A DNA stretch of 64,000 nucleotides from Bettongia penicillata ogilbyi. Taxonomy: Eukaryota > Chordata > Mammalia > Diprotodontia > Potoroidae. Below the pieces are notes generated by a model. That model searched no databases, was not told the origin of the DNA, and was given only the letters and a program-made list of their open reading frames with translations. Position numbers and translations under genes: made by a program. Of this stretch, positions 44,871-56,029 are shown piece by piece. Location of the stretch: positions 310,001 through 374,000 of the forward strand of contig JAJHZJ010000271.1 of NCBI GenBank assembly GCA_023548195.1. The letters run 5' to 3'. Every line of letters begins with the position of its first letter. Position 1 is the first letter of the stretch.

Positions 44871-45189
44871 TGTTTCAACTGGATAAAAGTCCCATTCTTT
44901 TAGTTTAAAAAAGATGTTTATTTTTTTCTTGATATTTCTGTAGAAATATGATTAGAGGTGAAAAGAATATTTGCAACACTAAAAAAAAACTTTATCAGAT
45001 GGAAAAGTGTATACACTTTCATATTATAAGCCCTAAAAGACAAAAAAGATATAAAATAAGCAGGCCAATGTACATAGGATATAATATAAAAAGAGTACAT
45101 ATTTTAATTTTATATAGTATTACAAACATTAGCTCACTTACATCACACACACAAATCTGTAACATAGATTGTACAATTGTTATCTTAAA

Positions 45190-47830
45190 ATATATTTAAT
45201 TTATTTTGTTAAATATTATCCAATTGCATTTTAAAATATTTCTAACATTTAATTTTTGAAACTTTGAGCCCTCAATTCTCTCCTTCCCTTGTACTCTTCC
45301 CCATTCCTTGAGATGAAAAACAATATTATATCAATTGTACATGTGAAGTCATGCAAAATACATTTCCATATTAGCCATCTTACAAGGAAAGCAAGCTCCA
45401 AGAAAAGTAAAGAAACTGAAAAAATATGGTTCAATCTGAACTCCCTCTGCAGGTGGATAGCATTTTTCACCATGAATCCATTGAAATTGTCTGAATTCAC
45501 TATCTTCATCAGAGTACACAAATCTTTCAGAATTGATCACGGATAACAATATTGTTGTTAGTGTGTACAAAGTTCTGGTTCTACTCATTTCGCTTTATCA
45601 GTTCATATAACATATTTTTATGTAACCATCCTACTCATCATTTCTTATAGCACAATAGTTTTCCCTCAAAATCATATACCAGAACTTGTTCAGCCATTCC
45701 TCAATTGATGGGCATTCCCTCAATTTCCAGTTCTTTGCCACCACAAAAAATAGTTGCTATAAATATTTTTGTACATACAAGTGTTTTTTTTCCCCTTTTC
45801 TTTCATTTCTTTGGGATAAAGACAAAGTAGTGATACTGTCGTGTCAAATGATATGCCCAGTTTTATACTTTTGTAGCCCTTTAGATATAGTTCCAAATTA
45901 TTCTGCAGAATGATCAGATCAATATATAACTCCACCAACAGTACATTAGTGTCCCTACTTTTTCACATCTTTTTTCTAGCATTTGTCATGTTTATTTTCT
46001 GGTATGTAGCCAATCTGATACTTATAAAGTTGTATCTGAGTTGTTTTAATAGGTATTTTCTAATCAGCAATGATTTAGGACACTTTTTTCTTGTGACTAT
46101 TGATAGGTTTGATATCTTCTTCTGAAAACTGCCTCTTCATATCCTTTGACCATTTATCCATAAAAAAAGACTTTTTTTATGAATTTGATTCAGTTCCCTA
46201 TATACTTGAGAAATGAGGCCTTTTTCAGAGAAAATTACTGTAAAATTATTTTCTAATTCCTGCTTTCCTTCTAATTTTGGAGGTATCAGTTGTGTCTGTT
46301 AAAACCTTTTTTTCATGTAACGAGAATGACTATTTTACTTCCCATGATCCTGTCTGTCTCTTATATGATCAAAAATTTTCTTATTCATAGATCTGACAGG
46401 TAACATTTTCCATGCTCCCTTAATTAGATTATGATATCACCCTTTATGTCTAAATCATGTGTCTATTTTAACCTTATCTTTATATATTGTGTGAGATGTT
46501 GACTTGCACCTAGTTTCTGCCAAACCACTTTTTAGTTTTCCCAGCAATTTTTGTCAATAGTGAATACTTTCCCCTAAAATTTGGATCTTTGAGTTCATCG
46601 AACACTAGGTATTGATTTGCTGTTTTGTTTTGTGTACCTCATCTATTCCACTTAATCTACCAGTCCATTTCTTAGACCTTACTAGTTTTCATGATTACCA
46701 CTTTGTAGTATTGTTTGAAATCTAATATGGTTAGGCCACCTTCTTCACATTTTTTTTCCTGTTGATTATATTACTTTCTTGACATTTTGTACTTCCAGAT
46801 GAATTTTGTTGGTTTTTTTTTTTACTTTTTCTAGTTTTATAAAATATTTTATTGGTATTTTGATTGGAATGGTCATTGAATAAATAAATTACTTTAGGCA
46901 GATTGTCATTGTTAAATGTGATTTTAAATGTAATTTCTCTTTCTGTCTTGTCCTGCTGGACTTTGTTGGTAATGTATAGAAGTGCTGATGTTTTATATGA
47001 GTTTATTATATATCCTTCAACATTGCTAAAGTTTTAATTGTTTCTGCTAGTTTTTTAATTAATTCTTTAGAGTTTTCCAAGTATACCGTCATATGCAAAG
47101 GATGATGGTTTTTTTTCATCATTGCTATTTTTAACTCCAATTTTTTCTTAATTTATAGCCCTAGGTAGCATTTTTAATACAATATTGAATAATAGTAGTG
47201 ATAATGAACATTCTAGCTTCACCCCTGATTTTATTGGGAAAATTTCTCATTTAAATTTGTTACAAAAAAATGCTTGCTCTTGGTTTTACATAGATACCAC
47301 TTGTCATTTTAAGAAAGTCTCCATTGATTCCTACAATTTCTAGTATTATTAATAGGATTGGATGTTTTATTTTATTAAAAGCATTTTCCCTATTTCTTGA
47401 TATCTTTTTATGATTTTTGTTGTTTTTGTCATTGATAAGATTAATTATGTTGACAGCTTTCCTAATTTTGAACTAACCCTGCTTTACTGGTATAAATCCC
47501 ACCAGCTCATAATATATAATCTTTGGGACATTTTATTGTAATCTCTTTGCTACTATTTTATTTAAATTGTTTGCATCGCTATTGATTAGAGAAATTGATC
47601 TATGATTAATTGTCTTTTCTATTTTTGCTATCCATGGTTAACATGATCCATGACCATATTAGTGTTATATAATCAATTTGGTAGTATTTCTTTATGAAAT
47701 TTTCAAATAGTTTTGTTGTATTGAAATTAATTGTTCCTTACATTAAATGGAATTCACTTTTAAATCCCTCTAGACTTGGAGATTTTCTTCTTAGGAAGTC
47801 CATTTCATCTGTCTCTATTTTCTGATTTTT
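45190..47830 (-). mobile_element. L1-E: old 5'-truncated L1, minus strand
   Basis: From the left, the 3' UTR (to ~45690; GTGTACAAAGTTCTGGTTCT as at 1.84 kb), then reversed ORF2. The C-terminal segment on the minus strand at 45938-45720 gives KKNTCMYKNIYSNYFLWWQR. The RT palm is near 47095, where the FADD box reads FAYD. The upstream end at ~47760-47800 corresponds to the pre-[10 protein letters not shown] segment. There is no endonuclease domain. It is much more diverged than L1-B and L1-C. Confidence 0.8.
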
Positions 47831-48465
47831 TTTCTCTTTCTTCATTCATTTCCCTTCTTTCCCTCCAAAGGATCTATTTGTGAGCTTCACTTTGATTAAT
47901 GATAAATGCAGGGAACTGTGGATGATGAGGGTGAATCCTGAAGTTATCTGATAAGGAGCATGTAAAGAACAAAAGCATTTAGTCACACTACACTTTGTAT
48001 AAGATTAGGGAGTGACATCACTTTGAAATACAGTGATGAAAGCAGAGCTCAAGACAGATGGCTCTTTTCTCTTTATTTAGATAAAGCTTTACATTTTTAA
48101 GTATCATCAAAAAGAATAGGGCAGGGTAGGGGTGGGTAAATTTTAGCAGAGCTAAGGTATATGGATGTTTCTTCTCCTTTTCTAAATTAGAGTCTATGTC
48201 CTGAATGCTTTACCTTTTGAAATTGTGGCATAATAGAAGGAATGACTTAAAATCATGGATTTGAAGGTTGTTGTATGACAAATCAATTAAAGGAATTTAT
48301 TAATCACCTAATGTATTCTAGAAGCTGTGGCTACAAAGATAATAGAAAAACAGTCTTTACCAGGGTAAGTCACTTCCTCTATATGAGGCTTAGTTTATAT
48401 AAAATGGAAATAATCCCTGAAACTCCAAAAATCATTGAGAGGAAAGTGCATTACTCAAAGCACAA
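47831..48465. other. No gene seen
   Basis: Unrecognised AT-rich DNA. The 89-codon ORF running into the TA repeat is not supported by any domain. Confidence 0.45.
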
Positions 48466-48525
<60 letters not shown>

Positions 48526-48668
48526 CATATATATATATATGTAAACACACATCATATATATATATATGTAAACACACATCATATATATATGTAAACACAC
48601 ATCATATATATATATATACACACATCATATATATATATGTAAACACACATCATATATATATATATATG
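48466..48668. repeat. (TA)n tract and ~30-bp TA/ACACATC minisatellite
   Basis: A perfect TA run of over 50 bases is followed by about five variable units, each of the form ATATATATATGTAAACACAC then ATC. The units expand by TA number. Confidence 0.95.
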
Positions 48669-49074
48669 TAAATGCTCCAAAGCTTCCATTAAAAAAATCT
48701 GCTAAGGATAAAAAATAGGCATTTTAAATAACTGAAGTGAAAACCAATCTGACTTAGTGAGAAATATGAATTGTAGAGCATTTTAAAAGATAGTCTTTGT
48801 GTTTGTGTAATTCTTAAACATCCACATAGTAATTGTAAATAAAGTGTGCTACTATGTAACAAAATATTTATGATTTGAAGATTAATAATTTCAAAGAAGA
48901 TTTATCTTAATTTCATTGTGTTACATTGAGACTTTAAGTAATTGTTGCTTTTATAGATTAAACAGAAAAGTCCTTGATTCCTTATCAGTAAATGAGGGGA
49001 TTGAACTACATGAACTTTAAAAGTCTGTCCTAGTGTGAAAATTGTGATTCAGTGTTCTTATTCTATGATTGAAG

Positions 49075-49290
49075 TCAGTGCAGTACAAAGGAAAGAGTTG
49101 GGAGTCAAGAGATGAAGGTTCTGGTTTCAGTTATTTAATCTCTTTAAGCCTCACTTTACTCATCTATAAAATGGGGATAATAGTACCTGACTAATTTTTA
49201 CAACTGGGATATTGTGGTGTTTCTTTGAGATAGTATATGTGACATTATTGTGTAACAGCAAAATATATTTAAGTTTGAGTTGTGTAGGAA
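49075..49290 (+). repeat. MIR-like SINE
   Basis: GGAGTCAAGAGATGAAGGTT at the head, AGCCTCACTTTACTCATCTA, AAATGGGGATAATAGTACCT, then a decayed core. Confidence 0.75.
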
Positions 49291-49316
49291 TTATTTGCCA
49301 TTGGCTATAATGCCAA

Positions 49317-49782
49317 TGTGATACCCATAGCAGCTGCTATGAATATGCATATGAGTTTTCAGGGTAAATTTGAAAAATATAAATAGTTCTCTTCCTCAAA
49401 GATGACACCAAGATATTTATTCAGATACCAGAAAGCCAAATCCACCATAGTAACAAAGAAATTCATACACACCCCCAATTCAGGGAGCACCGACCTCCCC
49501 AAGTCTTTTCTCCTTTAGGCCTCCCCACAAACAAGTTCCCCTAGGCAAAATTTGTCCTTCTCTCACTTACACTAGTTTCTCTTCCTCAGTTCTGTCTCCC
49601 TCTCTCCCAGTTCTGCATCTCTCTCACTTTCTGCTCTACCCTTCTTGCTCCATCCATTCAGTAAGCTCCTTCTACCATGGATTTCACGTAATTCAAGCTT
49701 TGGGCAGAGCCAAAGTTCTCAAACCAGGTCACATGTGCCTATTAAAGTGCAGGAAAGATCTTCAAATTTCTTTAACATTACA
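49317..49782 (-). repeat. 3' LTR of the ERV
   Basis: 466 bp. The poly(A) signal on the minus strand is TTTATT on the plus strand at 49416-49421. Aligns by eye over its whole length with the block at 52039-52498. Confidence 0.85.
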
Positions 49783-50259
49783 ATTAGCCCTAAGATATTT
49801 CATGTCCATTATTAGGTTAATGGGAGTGTAAGGATAACTGATATCAACATCACTTCACAACAACATAACAGGAATAACACAAAATAAACACATAAAACAA
49901 TATTTAGGGAAAAGGTCTCTTCTTCTATAACTGCTTCCTGTTGATATTGAAAGTAGAGCTGTTCCTGCCTCAAAACGTCCCATTCAATGGGTAAGTTCTT
50001 TAGTCAGTATCTGGAGTTTGGTTGATGCCAGGTACATGGGTGATGCATCATAGTTTTGAACAAAGAGTGATGTCCAGTTTAAGCAGTCTGTCATCTACAA
50101 ATGGAGGGAACTAAGCCTGTGAGAGACAAATCTATCAAACAAGTGGAACAGACAAAAGGCCAAAAGAGACAATTACCAGAAGCCGGTAAATGTAGAATGA
50201 GCCATGTTTCTGGATTTCATGAACCTACTAGAATTGCATTAATTACTATCTTCCTTACT

Positions 50260-50545
50260 GCAAATTGGTATCTCTCCTCATGCAAACTTAAAGCCACACA
50301 TCTCAATATATCTATCCCAATGATATATTTAGGAATGGGTACAGTTACCATGGTATATTCTTTCTTAGAGAATTGTCCCATTTTCATTGTTAATTAAACT
50401 TGTCTGGATGATATTTCAGCCCCTCCCAATCCTGTGATGGTAATAGAAATTTGATGTTTAAGTTTATCAGGGTTTCCGTATATAAGGGAGGCCTCTACCC
50501 CAGTATCAATTAATGCCCTGGTTATTGTAGCTGATCCATTTTTCT
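50260..50545 (-). pseudogene. pro: ERV protease (pro) fragment, frameshifted
   Basis: On the minus strand the segment near 50520 reads ALIDTG followed by a small/charged stretch and LIYG, the catalytic Asp-Thr-Gly of retroviral aspartic proteases. Downstream (near 50330) a second-half motif with an IIGID core, the usual 'ILG' flap-to-helix signature, lies in another frame. An intervening frame change and stops show it is dead. Retroviral protease normally matures Gag and Pol in the virion. The start of RT would follow, but is not recognisable before the 3' LTR. Confidence 0.75.
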
Positions 50546-50699
50546 AGTACATAATTAAACTGATATAGGTTCTGTAATCCTTTCTGTGTACTTCCTTGAT
50601 CTGGGGCTTGACCAATTTCCTACTCTTTTTGGAGGTATGAAGAACTTGGATACGATTCAGGAGGATCAGTAGGGGGCAGTTCTTACTTCCCTATTCCAG

Positions 50700-51780
50700 C
50701 TAATATTAAGTCCCCTTTCTCAGAACATCTTATATAGTTTGTTAGGTGGAATATCATATATCCTTCCAAAATCTATCCCTGCTCTTATTAAAGTAGTAAA
50801 TAATTCTTTCCTTGTTTGTCTATTTTGACTTTGAATCTGCTGGCTATTTGGTCTTCTATCTTGAGGAAATTTGATTTGCCCCATTCCCCTAAATCATCTA
50901 ACTGTGCAATCTTATCTAGCATTTCTGAAAGACAGTGCCCTATTTCCCAAGTTAATAGAGTCAGAACTACATGTTTATAAGCAGTAGGAACAGACTTCAC
51001 TATTACATTTCTATGAGAAACTGTTAAGGGAGTATTGTGATACCTGTCTGCATCTCCAGTCATAATTGCAGCTTTCATTACCTCTTCCTTAAATTTTTTT
51101 CGTACAGTCTCTAAGTGAATACCAGGGTCTATCTCCCCCAGGCTACATAGAATCAGTGAGACTCTACCTATTGCATCTCTTGGCAGCTAAAGCTAACAAA
51201 TTACTCCCATTGTTACCCTCTTGAATATGATAATTCCTAAAAGGTTGTTGTACAAAAGAATTCTGATTAATATCTATAAATTTCAAATTATGTTATCTAC
51301 TCTGGTCCCTTCAAAACTGATTCTCATCATCCAAGATATTAGTGATTCTCCCATTTTGGAGGTGAATTGACTTAAAATATCTGTGACTTCATGCTGAGTG
51401 AAATTCTTTTACTTCCTTAAACACTGTGTGATGCCCTGATTCTCTTGCTTCCTTCATAGTATTGGATATGTGCCCACATTCCTAGAAGGCTTCTCATCTA
51501 TATTTGTTTCATTTTCCTCCCATGCTTCTTCCTTCTAGCTTTCTGGGCCTCAATCAGGCCCTGCTTATGCAAAGGTTGCATGCAATTTTCTTTTGTTTTC
51601 TTGTTTTTCTGAGCTGAACTCCTACCTGATACTTTCTACCTTGTTCTTTTAAAGGAATATTCAGACACTATAGCATAAAAAGCTTCTCTTGAAAATCAGC
51701 TAATTCCTTTTTCAGCTGATCCTTTTCCTCCAGCAATTTGTTCTACTTTTACATATAATATGATAACTTGGTAACAATGC
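50700..51780 (-). pseudogene. gag: ERV gag-like region, fragmentary
   Basis: On the minus strand an open segment of 96 residues (51078-50788) extends upstream without a stop to about 51190. The coding text is rich in charged and helical segments. Further upstream (~51735-51660) a leucine/lysine/glutamate-rich heptad stretch looks like a coiled coil. Position after the 5' LTR and before the protease identifies it as gag. I do not recognise a specific motif such as the major homology region or a zinc knuckle. Stops and gaps divide it, so it cannot make a full Gag. Confidence 0.5.
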
Positions 51781-52015
51781 CCATCCTCTTCTACATACCC
51801 CTATCTTTTCTTTCCCTGGTTCTATTGGTATTTCTTCCAAACATCTTTCTAAATCTCAGGGTTCTCCCTTCTGTAGCCTCAGCTTCCAATTTTCCCAAAG
51901 TCCTGTGCTTTTAGTCTATTCTCTCACTGGGGCGGAATAAGGTAAGTCTTCCCACTCCAGGATACCCATTGCCTTTCCAAGAGACTTCCTGTTTCCAGGT
52001 AGAGGTTTTATATTT

Positions 52016-52038
52016 TGCAATCTCATCCTCGCTTCCAG
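52016..52038 (-). promoter_or_regulatory. Putative ERV primer-binding site, tRNA-Ser-like
   Basis: On the minus strand, one base past the LTR end, TGGAAGCGAGGATGAGATT resembles the complement of the 3' end of a vertebrate tRNA-Ser(GCT), with TGG and CGAGGATG as the shared blocks. The tRNA sequence is from memory, and about 17 of 23 positions agree. Confidence 0.5.
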
Positions 52039-52498
52039 TGTGATACTCATAGCAGTCACTATGAATATGCATATGTATGTCCAGGGTAAATTTGCGAAAT
52101 AAAAATAACTCTCTTCCTCATAGATGAAACCAAATTATTTATTCAGGTGCCATAAAGCCAAATCCACCATGGTAACAAAGAAGTTTGCACACACCAACAA
52201 TTCAGGGAGCAGCAACCTCCCCAATCCTTCCTTCCATAAGGCCTCAAAACAATCTCCTCTAGGCAAAATTCCTCCCTCTCTCACTCATGCTAGCTTCTCT
52301 GCTTCAGTTCTGCCTTGCTCTCTCCCAGCTCTGCCTCACTCTCACTTTCTGCTCCACCCTTCCTGCTCCTCCAATTACACAAGCTCCTCTCAATATGGGC
52401 TTCATGTGACTCAGTCTGCGGCCTGGGTTGAAGGTCAGTTCAGGTCACACAGGCCTATTAAGGGGCAGGGAAGATCTTCAAACTCCCTTAACATTACA
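52039..52498 (-). repeat. 5' LTR of the ERV
   Basis: 460 bp. The poly(A) signal on the minus strand is TTTATT on the plus strand at 52138-52143. A 128-codon plus-strand ORF lying in it is antisense to the LTR and not a gene. Confidence 0.85.
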
Positions 52499-54165
52499 TT
52501 AACATATTAAGACAATGCAACAATGGATGTTGCCAAATATATGAAAAGTTTGTTTGCAGAGATTAAGCATTACCAACCTCAAATATTGCTTACATTTTTG
52601 ATTTGCTATAGAAACTATTACAGAGGTCATCAGGCAGTTCTTATATAAATGACTAGTGATTCCAAATTAGCTATATTTAAATTTTGCAAAGATTTAACAC
52701 TAGAAGCTGACATGACTGTAGGAAAGAATGTCCAGGCAAAATTCACTGAAATAAAAAAAATCTGAGTCAATGAAAATAAGAGGTAAATGGGCACAATCTT
52801 AGAGTGATGTGTCGTGACTTTAAAAATCCCATGGTTAGTCTAGCCTGTCACTTTGGAATATGGAACCTATTTTAATACCTGTCAGAATGTCAGTGTACTA
52901 GAATGAATTCTCCCTCTGAAAACAGGCATCTCATTTCTAGTCTGTAGAATTTAGAAATTGCATTTTTCAAGAACTGTGAACATGACACTCTTGCCTGACA
53001 TATACACTACATGATATCTAACTCCCTTTGTGATACTGCACTGAGAATAGTAGGGGAAATGTTCACTAGCAATCAGAGTAATGTTCTTTTAACTTCAAAT
53101 AGTTTCTTTACTATTCTTTTATCATATGTCTATTAAGAGCAAGGAAAATAATAAGCCAGAAAAAATTATTTTTGTCTTCTATGTAGAAACTATTGTACAT
53201 AGAACAGAATTTCTTTCTTGATGCTGGAGCACAGAAACTTTAAATATGCTTTTCATTGTGCAACCCTTATATAATTGGTAAAAATGTTTAGTAGTTCTTG
53301 GTTACAAATATCTCAGCAAATTATAAAAAAGGTACTACATAGAAAGTTTTTGAAAAAGAAAACTGAAATCAAGCAAGCTGTTATTTGGGAAGAGAAGGAA
53401 GAAAGGAAGGAAAAAAGGAAGGAAGGAACAAAAGGAAGGAAGGGAAGAATGGAAGAAGGAAAATGGAACAAAGCAAAAAGGGAACACACAAAAAAGGAGG
53501 AAGGAAAAGAAGGTGGAAAAAGAAAGAAGGGAGGAAAGAAGGGAAAGCAGGAGAGAGGTAGATTGAAAGAAAGGATCCCTATAGCAAGTGAAAGACAAGC
53601 TGAACTACTAGTAGACAAAAGTAGGTACAAAATATATTGATGAATAAGGAAAGATGCCTGTTAATAAGATTTTTTTGTTTGTTTTTTTTTTTACACAAAT
53701 ACATAGTTTTGTTTTTTCTCCTTGGCAGATAGATATTTATCTTGTGTTGGAGTAACTTAATCCCTTTAGTATCCAGTAAAGTGTAGGAATTGCATCTTTC
53801 TAACCTGGGGTAAGGTGCACCACTTCAATTCAATCCAACCTAATGAGTATTTATTAGCAGCTTATCAAATATAAGGATAAGTAGTGAAGATTGAAAGAAA
53901 AATAACACAAGCTTTTGCTCTCGAGGAGTTTCTTCCTCTAAGGTCCTTTGTGATATTCTAATTCAAAGTATCAATAAGTTGTTTACTTTTTCAGTCATTG
54001 AACTAATAGTTGGAGGTTGCAAATTAAGTCATAACATTGGTTATTGATAAAATTGCCTTCCTTTTCACTCAAACAGGAAACTCTAAAACTAACAGTGGTT
54101 TGACTGAATATACTTAACCTCCTCTCAAAATAAGATCTATATGCCCACACTGAAGACCAACATCA
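52499..54165. other. No gene seen
   Basis: AT-rich DNA. It holds a GGAA-rich simple tract at 53392-53560 (described separately) and no other repeat I can name. Confidence 0.5.
53392..53560. repeat. GGAA/AAGG-rich purine tract
   Basis: AAGAAAGGAAGGAAAAAAGG, AAGGAAGGAACAAAAGGAAG and similar. About 170 bases are nearly all purine. The 121-codon Lys/Glu-rich ORF over it is a by-product. Confidence 0.9.
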
Positions 54166-54167
54166 TA

Positions 54168-54415
54168 TTGTTGTTGCCCAGTCAGTTTCAGTCATGTCCG
54201 ACTCTTTGCATCCCCATTTGGTGTTTTCTTGGCAAAGATACTGGGATGGTTTGACATTTCCTTTTCCAGCTCATTTTGCAGATTGGAAAACTGAGGCAAA
54301 GAGAGTTGTCACTTGGTGCAAGGTCACACAGCTAGTAAGTATCTCCGAAAGATAAATCTTTCTGACTCCAGGTTCAGCACTCTATTCACTATGCCACCTA
54401 GCTGCCCATCTTACA
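54168..54415 (-). repeat. RTE/BovB-tailed marsupial SINE, minus strand
   Basis: TTGTTGTTGCCCAGTCAGTT with GTCATGTCCGACTCTTTGCA and TTTTCTTGGCAAAGATACTG is the BovB/RTE-like tail (as in ruminant Bov-tA), reversed. The tRNA head is at the right (CACTATGCCACCTAGCTGCC, the reverse of GGCAGCTAGGTGGCATAGTG). RTE LINEs supply the enzymes for such SINEs. Nearly complete. Confidence 0.92.
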
Positions 54416-55136
54416 GAGTTGGCTAATTCAGAGGGGCAAAAATGAGATCAAATCCATTATTTTACAGCATTCACATAACAAATTCCATCTGTTTGAATTT
54501 TTTTCTTTTCCAAAAAACAGCTTTAGCTGTACTTAGTCATAGCTCAAATATTTTGAAAACAAAATAGAAACCTAGAAATTCCTTATCACATTCTAGATGG
54601 GCTGAAGATTCTGATATACAGACTGGTTTAGATGAATTTATCCTAACAGTAAGGCAGTTCATGAACATTGATTTACTACCACTATATGCCAGGCATAGTG
54701 ATAAGCTTTGAGGAGACAAAGAAAGGCAGAAGACAGTCTGTGTTCTTAAGGAGCTCCCAGTCTAAGTGAGGGACACAAGAGGCAAACAACTAGGTGCAAA
54801 CAAGATATTGGCAGGATAAGTTGCTGATAGTTTCAAAGGGAAGGCAGGATTTAATGTTAAGTACTGAAGAACCTCTTGCCAAAGACAGAACATTGGCAGA
54901 GATTCAGAAGAAGATAGGATGGCAGAGATGAGGAAAGGAAGCATTCCAAGAATGGGAGAATTCCATTGAAATCCATTCAAATTTCAAGAGATTGCTATAT
55001 GTGTTATAAGTGAGGAATAGCAAGTAGGCTAAAGTATAAGAAAACTGGGTTAGGTTATCATGGAAATTAAAAGCCAAACAGATGATTTTATATTTGACCC
55101 TGAAGACTATAAGAAGTCACTGGAATTGATCATAAT

Positions 55137-55365
55137 TATAAATATGCAAGCATTTATATAATTCCTTAAAGATCACAAAGCACTTGACATTTAAATGTGA
55201 CTTCATCTGGTTGTCCCAACAATCCTGTGAAATAGGTGCTTTAATTATTCCTATTTTACAATTGGAGAAACTAAGGCAAAGAGAAAATGAGAAACTTTTT
55301 AGGATCACACAGCTAGTAAGTGTCTGAAGCCTAATTTGAACACAGGTCTTTCTGTCCATAGCATC
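55137..55365 (-). repeat. MIR/Ther-1-like CORE-SINE
   Basis: CATTTATATAATTCCTTAAA, CAACAATCCTGTGAAATAGG, GAGAAACTAAGGCAAAGAGA and ATCACACAGCTAGTAAGTGT, then a reversed head GAACACAGGTCTTTCTGTCC. Confidence 0.8.
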
Positions 55366-55500
55366 ACCTATGTGACCCTCATCAAGTCACTTAACCTCTC
55401 TCACAAAGTTGTTGTGAGGATTAGATGAAGTAAACTACATAAAATACTTTGTGAGCCTTAATGAACTATACAAATGCTAGCATGACTATAATTATAATTA
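55366..55500 (+). repeat. MIR-like SINE fragment
   Basis: CTATGTGACCCTCATCAAGT, CACTTAACCTCTCTCACAAA, GTTGTTGTGAGGATTAGATG, CAAATGCTAGCATGACTA. Confidence 0.75.
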
Positions 55501-55546
55501 GGCACTTGACTACTCCAAGAAGTTTTTGATAGGGTTGAAGGAGTCC

Positions 55547-55795
55547 ATGACCTGAGGGAGTCCATGAGGTGGTAGAGAGGATAAGAGTACTAGTCCTAGA
55601 GCGAGGAAGATTCACTGTGCTGAGTTCAAATTTGACATCAGAACTTTACTATCTGTGTGACCCTGGGTGAGTCACTTCATGCTTTTTGGAAAAGGAAATC
55701 AAAAGCCACTCCAGTATGTTTGCCAAGAAAACTACAATTGGGGTCACAGAGTCAGACACAACTGAAAGCAATTGAACACCAATAACAATGACCTG
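55547..55795 (+). repeat. RTE/BovB-tailed marsupial SINE
   Basis: Head: TGAGTTCAAATTTGACATCA and CTGTGTGACCCTGGGTGAGT. Tail: AGCCACTCCAGTATGTTTGC, GAGTCAGACACAACTGAAAG. Same family as 54168-54415 on the other strand. Confidence 0.88.
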
Positions 55796-56029
55796 AACTT
55801 CAGGAAGATCAATTTGACAGTTAGAGGATGAATTACAGTGGGGAAAGACTTGAGGCAAGGGTACCTACTAGAAGACTATGGAAATAGCCTAGCTGAGAGG
55901 TGAGGAAAGTCTTTGGAGAGCCAGAAGAGAGAAAGGAGCATACCTGTGTGATGGGACAAAGGTGTAACAATAAGACTTGGCAACTATCGATAAAGGAGAA
56001 TCAGGATGAAATCAAGGTTTCAAAGCATT

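Larger units (their letters stand above)
49317..52498 (-). mobile_element. Endogenous retrovirus, internally deleted, two LTRs
   Basis: Two related blocks, 49317-49782 and 52039-52498, flank about 2.26 kb. On the minus strand both start TGTAATGTTAA and end ATCACA (TG...CA), and both have AATAAA. Next to the 5' LTR there is a TGG-starting stretch resembling a tRNA primer-binding site. The internal part holds gag-like sequence and a protease fragment in the right order. Most of pol and all of env are missing, so the copy is defective. LTRs differ at many positions, so it is old. No matching short TSD is evident (GCCAA left, TTAAC right). Confidence 0.8.
54640..56025 (+). repeat. Old high-copy marsupial repeat, family not named, split by SINEs
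   Basis: Text such as TATATGCCAGGCATAGTGAT, AGGAGCTCCCAGTCTAAGTG and GCAGAGATGAGGAAAGGAAG, then AAACAGATGATTTTATATTT, then (after SINE insertions) GGGAAAGACTTGAGGCAAGG and ATAAGACTTGGCAACTATCG, reads like one old interspersed repeat that I recall as common in mammals but cannot assign. Continuity over the interruption is inferred. Confidence 0.5.

Noticed and set aside
48435..48671. Tandemly repeated peptide ORF (YIYIY and HTSYIYI units)
   Set aside because: By-product of the TA minisatellite, with no start context or conservation.
50101..50397. Plus-strand ORF of 98 codons
   Set aside because: Antisense to the ERV protease region. The meaningful reading is on the minus strand.
49308..52508. 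TSD for the ERV
   Set aside because: Flanks GCCAA and TTAAC do not match on inspection. Decay or rearrangement is likely, so no TSD is claimed.
52124..52510. Plus-strand ORF of 128 codons
   Set aside because: It is antisense to the 5' LTR of the ERV, and the sister LTR does not keep the frame.
53275..53640. Plus-strand ORF of 121 codons, Lys/Glu/Gly-rich
   Set aside because: It is translation of a GGAA-rich purine tract. The opposite strand is equally open.
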